From: Margaritispora aquatica
Lineage: Eukaryota > Ascomycota > Leotiomycetes > Helotiales > Discinellaceae
Direction: 5' to 3'
Length of the DNA stretch: 64,000 nucleotides
Assembly (NCBI GenBank): GCA_007644065.1
Contig: VJWN01000017.1
Span: 744,001-808,000, forward strand
Positions within the stretch are counted from its first letter, which is position 1. Each line of letters opens with the position of its first letter. The notes beneath the pieces are model-generated. The model searched no databases and was not told the origin of the DNA. It was given only the letters and a program-made list of their open reading frames with translations. The position numbers were made by a program, and so were the translations under genes. This document shows positions 1 to 11,960 of the stretch, one piece after another.

Positions 1-250
1 TTTTGAATCCCTGCGAGGAATGTTGTCAGTGACGATATTAGCTCGCAGATCCTCCCTGTTTTCCATGCCGCGCCAGTCGTGTAGAAAGTCGTTCTGTGTC
101 GATATACGAAGGGCGGCCCCGATGACGATACTCCATTTAGAGTATGAGGTCTTGGAAGACGTCAGTTGTCCTATGCCTTCCGCAGAGTGTGAGAGTCGTT
201 GAGAATGCGACCATCTTGATGTGTGGCATAGGTTAGGTGAAATACCGGGA
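1..250 (-). CDS. possible terminal or internal exon running off the left edge, unknown protein
   Basis: One minus-strand frame stays open from about position 250 down to base 1, and the right end of this stretch is preceded by splice-like signals: a GTAAGT donor near 260 and a CTAAC branch with CATCAAG acceptor near 209-235. The translated text (for example WSIVIGAALRIS and DWRGMENREDLRANIV) looks protein-like but I recognise no family. A chance open frame of this length is not rare, so this is a weak call. Confidence 0.25.
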
Positions 251-3200
251 CTTACTTCATGGGAAAGCTCAAATTTGATGGAACATGAAGTCTGTATATA
301 ATTTCCCTTCATAAAGACGCTAGGTTGGAATTGTTACTTACCTGTAATACTTGCTTAGCCACAAAAGCAATCTAGCAATGTCACAGTAAGCATTTTGAGA
401 CTAACCATATAATCTTCAACCGAGTCTTTGTTTATTGCAGGCAGTGATAGACTAAAGATTCTCAAAGCATGTGTATGAAAAACTTGTTTTATTTCAAAGA
501 TGCCTCAATAAAGAAAGATGTTGTCAGTTGCAGAAGCAGATACTTCGCTTATGGCAAGTAAAACAGGCGAGATACAATTTAGCTCAGATATTCCCACACT
601 ATCCACGGTCTAAAAAGTATGCACAAACTTACAGAATCCGAGCCGCAGAACCCTGTTGGTAGGATTTAGAGAGTACCTCGACCTATGAATGAGGCATCTG
701 AGTTACATAATAAAGCACGTGATATATACTCCTTTAGGTACCTACCTACCTTAGTTACTTTCACTAATAGCACTCACCTGAATGCTTTGAAGAAGAAGAA
801 AAAAAAACGCAAATCAAGACAAAAGCAAAGCCCCAAACAAGATCTGATCACAAATATCCAATCGTGAAGGTCGCCCTGTCTCGCGTATCTTCCCCATGCA
901 GCCTCGCTTCCAACTCTTCCAGGAACAAAACCAACATGACCTCACTCTTGCCACCCGTCTCTCCACATCCTAAACCTCACGAAGCCGGACACACCTCCGC
1001 AACTACATATACTTGTATTTCACCCGCTATTTCAATATTTATTGTTTCATTTTCAGCCCTTTTGCGCCCGTTATTAACAGCTGTTGTTTGTTAACAGCTC
1101 ACAATGAGCGCACCTATAAAAAAAACTGCTTTCGTGCGAGCCAAGAGCCGGTAGTGGCTGTAATGGAGTATGGGAAAAGAGGCTGGAGAGTCATCCTTCG
1201 GCTGGATTGGTCATGATATTTTGCTGTTGTGTGAAGTGCGAGTGTTCTCTGCGCTCAATTCGCGCGGGTATCGTAGAGAAACGATGCTTGTCTTCTTCCA
1301 TTCATTATCTTGCAGGAAGATGCTCATTCGCAATATGAGCCACCAATAACTTTCAATAGTTGTTTGGCTCGCGGCATCGAAGCATGTAGGTATGCTGCTT
1401 GTGAAATGTGATGGACAAGTGATGAGCAGTGGTGAGGTCCCAAAATTACAATATGCTGAGATGATCTCACGGTGGCTCCTCTTTTCTTCCGTTACTGGAC
1501 CACGATCCCTCCTTGGTGTTTATGCTGTACCACCTCGTATATTAATTGGAGCCTTAGCTCTAGCAGAGATCTACTATCACCGGCTCCTGAGACGGGATGG
1601 AAGTGATATCTAAGCTAAACAGGATCAGAGATGTCATTATTGCTGAGGGGTAAGTTGGAATGAGAAGAGAATACCTAGCATCACTTGCGCTGATCTTGAG
1701 CATCATGCAAGAGGATCCCTTTAGAACATGGGTAAAATGAACAAGCAAGCAAAGCTCTCAAGAGTAGGAAAGAGATACTTTAGGCTATGGAACTACAGAT
1801 TATATCAAACATTGAACAACAATGGCTCTCTTTGACAGGTGGCAAGTCTCGAGACTATCAGCTAGCACTCAATTCTCATCGTGGTGAGGGTTTCATCGCA
1901 GGAGAGCCAAATCACTGCTCCTCACCAGGCGAAGAGTATCTTGAAGGGCCGACAGTCATCGGCTCGTGATCGTGTGCATCGTCCAACACAACCAATGTGT
2001 GATCCTTTTGAGAGCTTTACTCGGCGCAGTAGATGGGAACTATTCAAGCGCCCGTTGTCCAATTGCACTTGCCGTACTAGAGGCATATTGACGTCCTTTC
2101 AACGTCAGAGATTCAAAAATGAAATCATGAAAAATGGGGTAGTAACTCCTGGCCTTGTCAGAGAGACTTGCAATCCTGCACCCATCTCTCTCCCAGCCGC
2201 AACCCAGCCTCCAGCTTATTGCACATTTTGAGGAATGAGAATGGGGATCATGAAGCACAGAGGTAAGCTTCCTATCGCAGGAGCAGGCAAAGGACATGAA
2301 TTTTCCTCCTCGTTCCCACCCACCTCCTCTAACATTCTCTCATCTTGCAGAGATCTCCTAATCTCTTTCCAAAATAGAGCCCGGCTTCTCATGAAAACCA
2401 CCTTCTATTGTGATATGCCGATGCACGGCTTTCGAGGCAATTGACCTCTCCGACTGGATGGCAAAAGACTGTTTGGAGTTGCGTAGCTAGAAAGGAATTC
2501 GGCCATGACATCAAATCCAAGCTTGGCATACGTCGCCCACAGTCATTGGCCACCGCCAGGACATTCTGAATTTTATCCACAAAGAGTAAGTCTAATAGAA
2601 TCGTCAGAGAAGTCTAGCGTTCCCCGAATTTTAGGATTAAAATTCTACGGCGTTGTTCCAAAAGCTTTCTCGGGCTCTTACAAACTATGCCTCTTTTTCA
2701 GGCATACAACAAAATAATCGCAGCAATCTTGAACCACCAATCTAATCCCCTTTAAAGTAAGAGACATACCTAACTAGCAGCACATGCCCACTTTGCAAAG
2801 AGTATGAAACATTGGAGCTCTGTTGAACATGATGTGAGCGACGATCTCTTGCCTGCATACTCAGTTATCTGATGTTCAACTCTGGGGTTGGAGACAACAA
2901 CAAAAGATCACCGCTCAAGTAACATCAATTTTCCCCGTCTTCAACCTGCTCAAAAAGCACAACTGTCGATCAATGACACAACTGAGACCACTCGAATGAT
3001 TGGCCTTGACTCATGCTGGATATTGAAACATGTCCATGTTGCCTCTCAAGATAACAAAGCATGGCAAAAAGCAATAATCTTGCATCTTAACCCTTGAAAG
3101 CTTTCTTTGTTTAGAATGCCATTTTTCGTCCGAACTGGGGAACTCACGGGTAGTTCATCATGCACACCACAACACTGATACCAACCAGCATAGGTGTCCA

Positions 3201-3800
3201 CAGGGATAATTATCTCGCTGATACAATAGATCGTCGATTGATCTTCCCAACGACGACATCATATCGTCAACAAGCGGATCAAGCGTGTGGAAACAGAATT
3301 CGAAAGGTACTACCTATCCAAGCTACTACCGTAACCAAAGACCCGGAACCGCACGTGAGATCTGGTTCAAGTCCCTACCTCGTGCCTTTCTGAAATATTT
3401 TGCACTCCGCCCAGGGTTCCTCAGGGCCCAAGGCAAGATTTTGAAAACGTGAGCTACTTCCGCCACGCACATGTCGTCAGAACTCGCTTAATCCATGACA
3501 CCAGTCCTTCAGTCAGTGCCATGTCATGATCGTCAGGGTGCGACCCCCTTTGAGACATTCTCCACAAAACCGAACGTTAATCAAGGCAACGCTGGAAATG
3601 ATTCGATGATCGCGATGTGGAGAGACAGGGTCATCCAAAATCGGAGAGGGCTGTTCAGAGGAGAGGAGGATCCTTAACTATTGGGGCATTAGCCGTTGGT
3701 GGTGGAGTGAACCCTGATGCACGTCCTAGGCAATGGGGATGCCCTGCATGGATATGATCCAGCTTGAGGTGGTTGTTAACTCTTGAGGTGTGTTTGCCAA
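251..3800. other. gene-poor stretch, no supportable gene
   Basis: Only short overlapping frames occur here, none with a family signature, signal peptide followed by a plausible body, or linked splice sites. Some tracts are A-rich (790-835). A CCTACC/TAGGTA-type short repeat occurs near 736-755, a motif also seen near 43480-43570. The longest frame (1881-2231) has low-complexity composition and no context. I see nothing that I would annotate. Confidence 0.5.
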
Positions 3801-3805
3801 TATGG

Positions 3806-3816
3806 AATATATAGTC
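3806..3816 (+). promoter_or_regulatory. TATA box of the 81-aa protein gene
   Basis: An ATATATAG element lies about 140 bp before the start codon at 3947. It is followed by a pyrimidine-rich stretch and then a long C/A-rich leader (about 3860-3945) of the kind seen in highly expressed fungal genes. The leader contains no upstream ATG between the TATA box and the start in a good context. Confidence 0.55.
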
Positions 3817-3946
3817 GAGGCTTGCTGCTCCTTTTCACCATTATAACTATCATCTCATCAACCAGTCTTCAACTCTATCATCCAAACCGAACTCATATCC
3901 CACACAATTCACTTACAATCAATCAAACTCAATCAACTCAACCATC

Positions 3947-4192
3947 ATGTCTTCAGCATACGCATCTCCATCTCACCTCATGGCTGCTGCCGATAACGAA
4001 TCATCATCACCCTACACATCTCTCACATCATACGCAAGGACGATGCATCAACACACAAAAGACCAAATGGACGCAGCACGCCAGTCTGAGAGCAGGAGGA
4101 GCTCAGAAGCATCATCGAAGCAAGTTCATGCCACACTCACTACCGGGGGAAGCATTGGTAGTGTGGACAGTCGTGACTCTGTGTCGAGGTAG
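3947..4192 (+). CDS. small serine-rich fungal protein, 81 aa, function unknown
   Basis: Single-exon frame of 81 residues beginning MSSAYASP. It is rich in Ser, Ala and Gln, has no membrane segment or signal peptide, and is polar throughout, with a Ser/Arg-rich middle and a Ser-rich tail, so it is probably disordered. The start was chosen because it follows a long CA-rich leader with the CATC-ATG context typical of abundantly expressed genes, and a TATA box sits about 140 bp upstream. A longer frame (3783-4301) overlaps in another phase but starts before the likely transcription start and has no protein-like composition. I cannot assign a function; small stress- or development-induced proteins of this type are common in ascomycetes. 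Confidence 0.6.
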   Translation: MSSAYASPSHLMAAADNESSSPYTSLTSYARTMHQHTKDQMDAARQSESRRSSEASSKQVHATLTTGGSIGSVDSRDSVSR

Positions 4193-5156
4193 ACAATGCC
4201 GTGAAAACGAGATACATATTCACCCGCCATGCTTGGACTATAACGTCTTCGCCAATCTCGCAGGCATTGGCTTGCAGCATGGTATTTGGGAAGGAGTTTA
4301 GGGAAGTCTGGATAGACTGAGGCCCAGATAAGACCATGCACGAATCATGCTATGCTAGATATTGAGCATTAGTTGATTGCTGCTGGAGACACTTGGTTGA
4401 GGGCAACACTAGTAGCGATATGGGAAGCAACATAGGCAGGCGTTCAGGATATCTTCTTCAGCGAAGGAGTAGGTTGAGGAGTACAATTAGCATCTTGTTT
4501 GATAGAATATGGCAGTGATACTGCCAGTACATGAAATGAAAAATCGCACAATGAAATCAATTTGACTACTGCTCAACAACTTTCTTGTCATTCTAGTGTG
4601 AAACAATGCATTCTAGTCGGCATACCTCTGTTCTCATACTAACACCACCCAAGTGAATTATATTATCTTATAATTTCTCGTACCTGCCCGGGACAGTTTA
4701 CATTCTCAATGTGTGAACAAACGCGATGTCTTCAGAAGGTACCAATATTTCTCGGGATTTTGATTGATGTCTCGGTGACAGCCTCGAGAAACGATACTTT
4801 AGCCACAATCTACGGCATATTAGCATAGTGCAGAAAACGAAAAGCTAAACCACTCAATTAAGCACAGCTGTATATTTGAGTTCTGAACAAAAGTTATGAT
4901 GTGCATGGAGCAGTGGGGAAATAAACTTTGAAACCTTGTTCCCCATAGTTTGTGTGCTGGCTGGCTTTGAGGTATTAATTGCAAATGAGAAGATGAAAGC
5001 ACAGCAAAGCTTCACACACTTGTGGTAAGGCGAAAAAAGAAGAAAAAACAAAAAAAAGGCAGAGTATTGCGATATAATAATTCTTTGTAAAGGCCAACCA
5101 CGACTTTATTGTGCCATTCAACAAGTCTCATTCATAGAGTAGTGGTACAGAACTTC
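4193..5156. other. convergent intergenic region
   Basis: This AT-rich region separates the 3' end of the 81-aa gene from the 3' end of the minus-strand DUF3716 gene. It includes an A-rich tract at about 5030-5060 on the plus strand. No coding signature was seen. Confidence 0.5.
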
Positions 5157-6434
5157 TCAAGGCTCATCATCATCGTCTACGCCGATACCCAGAGATTCCT
5201 GTAGCAAATCCAACTGCTTTTGGAGGTCCTCGGTCTGTTGTCGCACATTCCTAATGCCGCTCTGTATGCCACCTATAATACTGAATATTTGCTTCTGCTT
5301 TTTGCGAGAGAGTGTGTCTATAAGCGAAAGGTCAACTGTCTCTTTCAGCCGCGATTCGAGAACTGCTGGCCCAGTTTTATAATCTTGCCAGGAGGGTTGC
5401 TGTAATTGTATGCTAGGAGATAGAGAAACTGGCTTGTCATCTGCGCGATCTTCACTCGAGCTTCCTATCCTTGCGCCTGTGTATGCGTTGACACTGTATC
5501 CATTTTGCAGACCACTTGATTTGTTGGCTGGTTCTTGCGAATCTCGCTGTGCTCGTTGTATTAGATGATGTCGCTTTGTGCCATTGGGAGGATTTTGTTT
5601 TTGGAAGATATAGTCGAGAAGAGGTGGTCTTGCTTCCATAACCGTATTCTGTGGTTGTGCGATATAATTTGCTCCGCCTTGCGTGTATGTTTGCGCATGG
5701 CCTTGATTCCAAGCTTGTTCTGCGTGGTATGGGCTAATATAGGAATTCGAAGTTGATGTGGTCTGAGGCGCATCGGATGTACGCTTTCTCTTCAGGGAAA
5801 CTATCTCAGTATGGTCACTGACAGGCGATTCTAATTCTTCAACATTGGGTTTCGGGGCCGCAGCTTTGCCAATACCTTTCCTTTCTGCTAATTTGGTAAG
5901 CCAAAAGCTAGACAAGGACGACAATATGAGATCAAACAAACCTTCTAGTTCTATTCTTAAACTGCACAGGTTCCCTCTGGTTGCCATCTCGCAGGTCGCA
6001 CATGCTCCCCTAAACCAATTCTCATTTGATATACATGCAGAGAAGCGGCCTGTATTGGAGAGGCATCGATCGCATGGCGGATTTCTGACCGTTCCACGCT
6101 GGGACAAAAGGAATGCGCCCCGCGTCTGCACACGTGTAGATTGCTTTGCCATTTGTTCTGGTGTTAATTGTCTATTCTCCTTCCATGGTATCGGTCTCAC
6201 GATTGGAAGTGCGGCCAGTCCAGCAAGAGTATCAATGCCTTTATTCACCGGAGCGCGTCCAGTCTTCGCAACCGATTTTGGGGTTTGCTGCTGCGAGGCA
6301 CTAGATTTTGCGCTTTGCATCGACACATTAGGATCGAAATGGTTCTGCTCGGCATCTTGCAGACCGTTGTAGGAGAGGGGGAATTGATATTTGTGGTCAT
6401 CGTCAGTATTGAAATTGTCGAGTGGTGTAGGCAT
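5157..6434 (-). CDS. DUF3716-type cysteine-motif protein with C-terminal coiled coil, about 406 aa
   Basis: The frame is open for 425 codons, but an in-frame 57-nt intron is likely at 5885-5941 (minus-strand donor GTTTGT, CTTAC branch, GCAG end). Removing it gives about 406 aa and deletes a hydrophobic, Leu/Ser-rich insertion directly after the cysteine motif. The conserved block lies at residues 115-164, with Cys121, 124, 134, 145, 148 and 157 in a CDRC...C...CATC...C pattern, as in fungal DUF3716 proteins that often sit beside DNA-binding domains. A basic KRKR stretch follows and could be a nuclear signal. The last 60 residues form a heptad-like coiled coil (QKQIFSIIGGIQ, then LQKQLDLLQESLGI), ending acidic. 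A role in transcription is inference. Confidence 0.75.
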   Translation of the reverse strand: MPTPLDNFNTDDDHKYQFPLSYNGLQDAEQNHFDPNVSMQSAKSSASQQQTPKSVAKTGRAPVNKGIDTLAGLAALPIVRPIPWKENRQLTPEQMAKQSTRVQTRGAFLLSQRGTVRNPPCDRCLSNTGRFSACISNENWFRGACATCEMATRGNLCSLRIELEGLFDLILSSLSSFWLTKLAERKGIGKAAAPKPNVEELESPVSDHTEIVSLKRKRTSDAPQTTSTSNSYISPYHAEQAWNQGHAQTYTQGGANYIAQPQNTVMEARPPLLDYIFQKQNPPNGTKRHHLIQRAQRDSQEPANKSSGLQNGYSVNAYTGARIGSSSEDRADDKPVSLSPSIQLQQPSWQDYKTGPAVLESRLKETVDLSLIDTLSRKKQKQIFSIIGGIQSGIRNVRQQTEDLQKQLDLLQESLGIGVDDDDEP

Positions 6435-6741
6435 GGTTGAGCGTGAATCTCTGGGATGCAGTAAAATGCGTGGGTCGGAATTGCGACGCGTTTTGGTTTG
6501 GCGGCTTGACCCGCTTCTTGAACCATCTCAGGTACTAATTATGAACACTTCAACACCACAACTCCATATAAAATCGAACTAGAAAAAGCTACATAGTAGT
6601 AAGCGGTAGATGCCACAAAGTCAAAAAAAACAATTTTGAACATCTAAAATGATAATCTATCATTTGGAAGATACACCCATTTTTGATCCATCCAAACCGC
6701 CAACATAAATCCAAGCGAATGAAGCAGATCTTTCACCCAAA
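6435..6741. other. divergent spacer between DUF3716 gene and GH128 pseudogene
   Basis: About 300 bp that would hold both promoters. It is AT-rich at 6590-6680. No further feature was seen. Confidence 0.4.
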
Positions 6742-8158
6742 ATGCGGTCTCTAGTAGCCAAAATCACCCGCCTCACGTTGGCTTTGATAGTATCAGCATT
6801 GCCAAATTCGATCCAACCTAGATATGCTGGTCAGGTTAGCAAAAGGGTGCTCCTCTGGGATCCCGAGAACATATGCCATATTCCTCACATGATCGAACAT
6901 TTCAATCTCGATGGTCCGTTCTCGTCATGTTCAAATTGGAATAGCTGAGTACCTCCGTAAGAAATCCTCTCTCCTTCAAATCTAACTCCCTGTGTAATTT
7001 CAGCTGCCTTTAAATTTCCATCGGTTGCATTTGCAATCTGAATTCGCAGTCCCATGGCCGACCTTTTGCTTTAGTTTTCATTCAGCGTTTAGTACTTACG
7101 AAGCCTCTGCTAACTCATTACCAGTGAGCTAGATGGCAAAATCCCATTCCATCCAATGGCAAATAGCTTGTATCAGGTCAACAACGTCTCCGAATGGGCC
7201 ACAATTGAATGCAGCAACCGTCAAATTGTTCAGTACTTCAATGAACCCGAGAGGACAGGTATCTCGGCTTAGCAAGCGGCGCAGGTTTGGAAGGAGAAGG
7301 TGGTGCCATTGAGAAACTGTCATGGCAAAAAGCTTGTAGGCCCAGCTGTATCATCTGATGCTAATGGCGAGGCTTGGTTGGCGGAATTCATGGAACTTGT
7401 CATGCAACAAGGAGAGCTGCCTGATTATATGTCAGCTCATTATTATGGAATTCATGCTGGGGAAGCTATAGACTATCTTATGCATAGGTCAATGAGTCCT
7501 ATCTCTACTGAGATTCGCCCCTGCTTACAACCTTAAAGGTACAATATCTACCCATATCCCATGATTGGTAAGCCTTATTCAATATTGTTACTCCCTTACC
7601 TTTTGGGTCGCTCTGGTCGAGACACATTCTCAAGAACTAGGCATCTATTTATGTCTTTGGTGACTGGCTACTACTTCTGTACTAAGATTCTGTGCTAATG
7701 TCGTGAAGTCTCTGAGATTGCTTCCACGCATCGCCACCCAGATGAGGTGCTGCGATTCACTGCCGACTTAGTCAATTAGATGGACAACACTGACATAAGT
7801 GCTTGCCATATCGCTTCGATTTCATTTACATTGCACACCCTTTAGCCCAACTTGTTTTGTCGCTAGAAAGAGGCGTGGCTCTATATCCTGTTCCATATAC
7901 ACACTGCATACTCTCGCAGGAAAAAAATGTAGATTGCTAACCTACGCTCTTATTCTTCAGTGGATCTACGAGTACGGCTTCTTCGGATGCTCGCGCTGGC
8001 CTGTAGACGCTTGGGTAAGTCCAGAAGCTCAACTGATGAACCTAGATGGCACCCTGACAGCTCTCATGCGAAAGCTCTTGGTCGAGCAGCCTATGTCAAA
8101 CACATGGCGATCGCATGTAATTGATCCTCGGTGCTGCAGCTTAAGCGAGGCTCGATGA
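6742..8158 (+). pseudogene. GH128 (Asl1-like) glycosyl hydrolase pseudogene
   Basis: The order of motifs matches fungal GH128 beta-1,3-glucanases: KRVLLWDPEN and GPFSSCSNWN in exon 1, an intron at 6957-7124 with good GTAAGA and CTAAC signals, then FNEPER, GKKLVGPAVSSD, WLAEFM and HYYG in exon 2. After a poorly defined stretch (about 7488-7710) comes SEIAS...FTADLVN, and finally YEYGFFGC and VSPEAQLMN in the last exon (7961-8158). The frame is broken by TGA at 6946-6948 (where a Trp is expected after NWN), TAG at 7270-7272 and TAG at 7777-7779 (again at a Trp position). The donor of the last intron at 7795 reads ATAAGT. Splice phases otherwise still fit. The catalytic NEP motif survives. An N-terminal hydrophobic segment suggests that the ancestor was secreted. 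Confidence 0.85.
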
Positions 8159-10407
8159 ATTCTCATCATTTTCGTCAAGAATATGTTCTGCATAGGTTGT
8201 CAGAATGTAAATAGACAAATTCTCTCTCTTTCAAAGGTTCTCTTGTTTCTATACTCTTCTCGCGTGAAAGTGATGTGATTAATGTGGCTTTCTCTATCAA
8301 GATCTGCTGGGGTTGAGGTGGTAGATGCAATCTTGTCACAGAGGCCAATTTTTGGGGAGATGTGTTATTGCAACGGTTGGTCACTATCAAAACTCATCGC
8401 AGAATACTTGTGCATCAATGTGTATCTGTACCTTGCACGTTCCAAATTCATGCAGATCACATGTTGGTCCAGATTTATGGTCACTACCTTACCCTATAGC
8501 TCTTTGTTCACTGTATCGGAACAAGGGAAAAAGTAGTTTATTGGTTGTATCATACTGAAGTGCTGTCACCCTGTTTAACTTTGATAGGAGCGTCAGTTAC
8601 CAAGCATGTCAGATTGGTAGTTGCTGGTGTGAAGCGAATTTTTATCTTATTGGCGTACATATTCCACACTGTCTTACCACAAAGTTCATCTCACTAAGGC
8701 CGCCTAGTCTTAGCAATTTTCAATTGTGGTCGGTGGTTTAGCTTCAACAGCTTTCCGAACAAGGTGGATAAGACTGAGAAATTGAGAGCTGCAGCTCTGA
8801 TTTAAGGCGACACCGGCATGTTCCATCCAGCTGGAACCAAAGACCAAGAATCTGCCAGTTTGAGAGCCAACTTGGTAATCGGGGAGAATACAGACAGCAT
8901 GGTACAGACTAATGCCAGGAGGTTTGGCGTTCGACGAAGCTTTCGCAGCTTCTTCGTCTTTTGCGAAAATTGGAGGACATTCCTTCAAGTACATGTCGAG
9001 ATTTGAGTGCTCCTTACATGCTCATACTCAGTTGTGCATGATGATATGAGGCTTTGAACTTGGCTTGATCAGCATAATAAGTCCGCTAATGTGATCGTTG
9101 TTTTACCTGGCAAAGTGTCAGTATGCAACTTTCTTCTCGCTTGTCGGTTAACATGAACATTCGGTCTTAACCCACCCTAAGTTTTGGTCAGCTCCACGAG
9201 TATTAGAAATACTTTTGAAGACTAGTCACTGGCAATAGATAGATCACGGCTTGACTGGTAGTCTGATTTCAAAATAATTTGAGTTCTCGGCTGCACCGAA
9301 TCTTGGACAGCAGTCTGACATGAACAAGCTAGTAGCAGGGAGATCACTAAAAGCACTGAAGTAGTTTGGATAAGAGTTGACCTCACTCTTATATTTTAGA
9401 CGTCTGCTGTGGAATGGGATAGCCGCAGATTGATGTAGATTCGCCAGAGGATATTTTGCATGCCTGATAACATCAAGGCGCGAGATCCAGAGGCAAATTG
9501 GGAAGTCTTGGCTTTACTTATCAAAACGTTCAAGGTTCCTGGACAGGAAGGTGTTGCATTGTGGATGGGTGTTGGTACTTATCTGGCATAAGAACCAAGT
9601 ACGACTTCTTGTTTTTCGTTCGCAAACGCATGCCGCTTTGGGACTTCATAGAAACATGAATAATCTTTGACACGGGACGACAACCGCTCTGTTATGTTTT
9701 TCCATTTGTATAAAGTTTGTAGATCTTCCTGGGCCTGCCGCTGCCTATGCTCAAGTATGTACTGAGGGAGTCTGGCTCAGGGGTTTCTCGCTTGTGATTG
9801 GCTTCCCCTCCAATCTCGGCCCCAAGTTTTCCCATCTCCTCTCCTTGGCGGAAAACACCCATCGAACATGCATCGATGCCCGCATTATTATCCACCCACA
9901 TCCACATCCCTACTACCAACACATACAAAACCATAGGAGGCCGGTATTTACACTAAGTCTATCTACATGCAAGCATTGCAGCCGTTCTTTATCGCCTTGG
10001 CTACGACTTGGCTCCTTCCCCAAAGAGAGCCGCATCCCACCTTCTTCCATCTTCTGGCCTACTTTTCGACACCTAAATGTCTATCGTCATGTATAACGTC
10101 TGTTGAACCACGACACCAAGTTTGTCATCACGAGGGGAAAAGTCTTGGGAGCCCAAGAGAAGAATGTTGATTGCACCAGTGGTAGTTCTCGGGAAGGTTG
10201 CCAATCTGTAGAGTCTAATCGACATGCCTTTTTAGACAAAATGCAATCTAGGTTGCTGCACAAGCTGCATTTGTTATTGTCATGGAAATGGCGTCTTCGT
10301 TTTGGTCCGAGGTTATTGTCTGAGAAAACCGACTATAAAGTGATCTCATATCCTTAGTTTATGTTGAGCAGCAGCCTGTTTTCCTTTACTGCAAAGCACG
10401 TGTCATC
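8159..10407. other. 2.2-kb gene-poor stretch
   Basis: I see no complete gene. Two scraps look faintly coding: a minus-strand frame at 8710-8994 (95 codons, no recognised family) and a plus-strand stretch at 9459-9590 with protein-like text (EANWEVLALLIKTFKV, then GVALWMGVGTY) but no linked exons. Both may be relics. The last few hundred bases presumably hold the promoter of the aminopeptidase gene. Confidence 0.4.
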
Positions 10408-11960
10408 ATGAAGCTCTCTCTATACACCAGCGTTCTTGTAACGCTCACTTCCCTCACCGAGGCAGCTCCAGCTGTTGAGTCTCGCGCTACTCTCCCATTG
10501 GTTCGCTCCGTAAGTTGACCATACCTTGTATAGCATATGCGTGAACTGACACCTCCAGAACCGATTGCGAAGACTCATCAAGGGTTCAGCACTGGTGGCC
10601 AAAGGACAGACGCTTCAGGATTTTGCCTATGCTCATCCAGGACGTAACCGGTATATCGGTTCTCCCGGTCACAACAGCACCGTGAACTGGTTGGTTAGCA
10701 CTCTCGCTGCAACTAAGTTCTATGACATCGAGGTCCAACCATTCTATGTACCCGATGCTAAAGCCACTTTGAGCATCAATGGCGTTCCCTACGAGGTTGC
10801 CCCTATGAGTTTCACACCAGGAGGAACTGTTTCTGGTCCCATCGTTTTGGTTGCAAATCTTGGATGTGATGCCGCTGATTACCCAGTTCTCACTGGTAAG
10901 GTGGCTCTCATTAGCCGTGGTTCATGTACCTTTGCGTCTAAGACAACTTTTGCAAAGGCTGCTGGAGCCATCGGTACCATCATTTACAACAATGTGGACG
11001 GAGTTGTTCAGGGTACTCTTGGAGGCGAAGGTGTTTATGCACCAACTGTTGGACTTTCCAAGGCCGATGGATTGGCACTTGCCGCCCAGCTTCCAGCCAC
11101 TACCCTCACTGCTTCTTTGGTTGTTGATCTTGCTTCTATTCTCACGTATGTTGACCTTAATTGTATTTCAAATGCACTACTTACAGATTTCTAGCTATAA
11201 TGTCATTGCACAAACCAAGACGGGAGACAAGGAGAACGTGATTATGGTTGGAGCCCACACCGATTCCGTCCAAGCCGGCCCAGGGATCAACGACAACGGT
11301 TCAGGGACCGTTGGAATCTTGGAGAATGCCCTCGCATTGACCGAGTTCTCCGTCAACAACGCTGTTCGGTTTGGATGGTGGTCTGGTGAGGAAGAGGGTC
11401 TCCTCGGAGCAGAGCACTATGTCACCACACTCCCACAAGCAGAGCAGGACAAGATTCGTCTGTACCTCAATTTCGACATGATTGCATCTCCCAATTTTGT
11501 CTATGAGATTTACGATGGAGACGGATCAGCATTCGGCATCAGCGGAGCGCCTGGTTCCGCCGAAGCCGAGAAGCTCTGGGAGGATTTCTTCCGCAGCAAG
11601 GAGGACATTCCGACCCAGCCAACTGCCTTTGATGGCCGTTCCGACTACGGTCCCTTCCTCGACGCTGGCATTGCAGCTGGTGGATTGAGCTCCGGTGCCG
11701 ATGGCACCAAGACCCCTGAGGAGGTTCTGCTCTATGGTGGAACTGCTGGCATCATCTATGATCCTGCTTACCACACCGCAAGAGACACTGTTTCGAACTG
11801 CAACGTAACTGCTTGGACTGAGCTTACCAGGGGTATTGGCCATGCTATCGCTACATATGCCGACTCATTTGCTAGTTTACCACCAAAAGAGGCGAAGAGA
11901 AGTGTTGAGAAGAGAGAGACATATGCTTTCCAAAGAAAGGGTGGAAAGTTCGTATACTAG
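10408..11960 (+). CDS. secreted M28-family aminopeptidase with PA domain, 484 aa
   Basis: Three exons: 10408-10509, 10559-11145 and 11195-11960; both introns are 49 nt. The protein starts with a signal peptide (MKLSLYTSVLVTLTSLTEA). A PA (protease-associated) insert covers about residues 120-215, and the M28 metallopeptidase domain follows. The expected two-zinc ligands are all visible: His251 in GAHTDS, Asp263 in GIND, Glu295/Glu296 in SGEEEG, Asp324 in NFDM and His423 in AYHTARD. Length and layout match fungal secreted leucine aminopeptidase/Lap-type enzymes (roughly 480-500 aa), which remove N-terminal residues from extracellular peptides. The start was chosen because it yields the signal peptide and fits the donor phase. 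The third exon uses the downstream of two nearby AG acceptors, since only that one keeps the frame. No close neighbour shares its function. Confidence 0.93.

Noticed and set aside
1881..2231. 116-codon plus-strand frame
   Set aside because: Composition is not protein-like, it has no signal or domain and no neighbouring exons, and other frames overlap it equally.
3350..3390. tRNA T-arm-like sequence (GGTTCAAGTCC)
   Set aside because: The arm does not pair and no acceptor stem or anticodon arm is found around it.
3783..4301. 172-codon frame overlapping the 81-aa gene
   Set aside because: It starts at or before the TATA box and its sequence is translated leader and shadow of the real frame.
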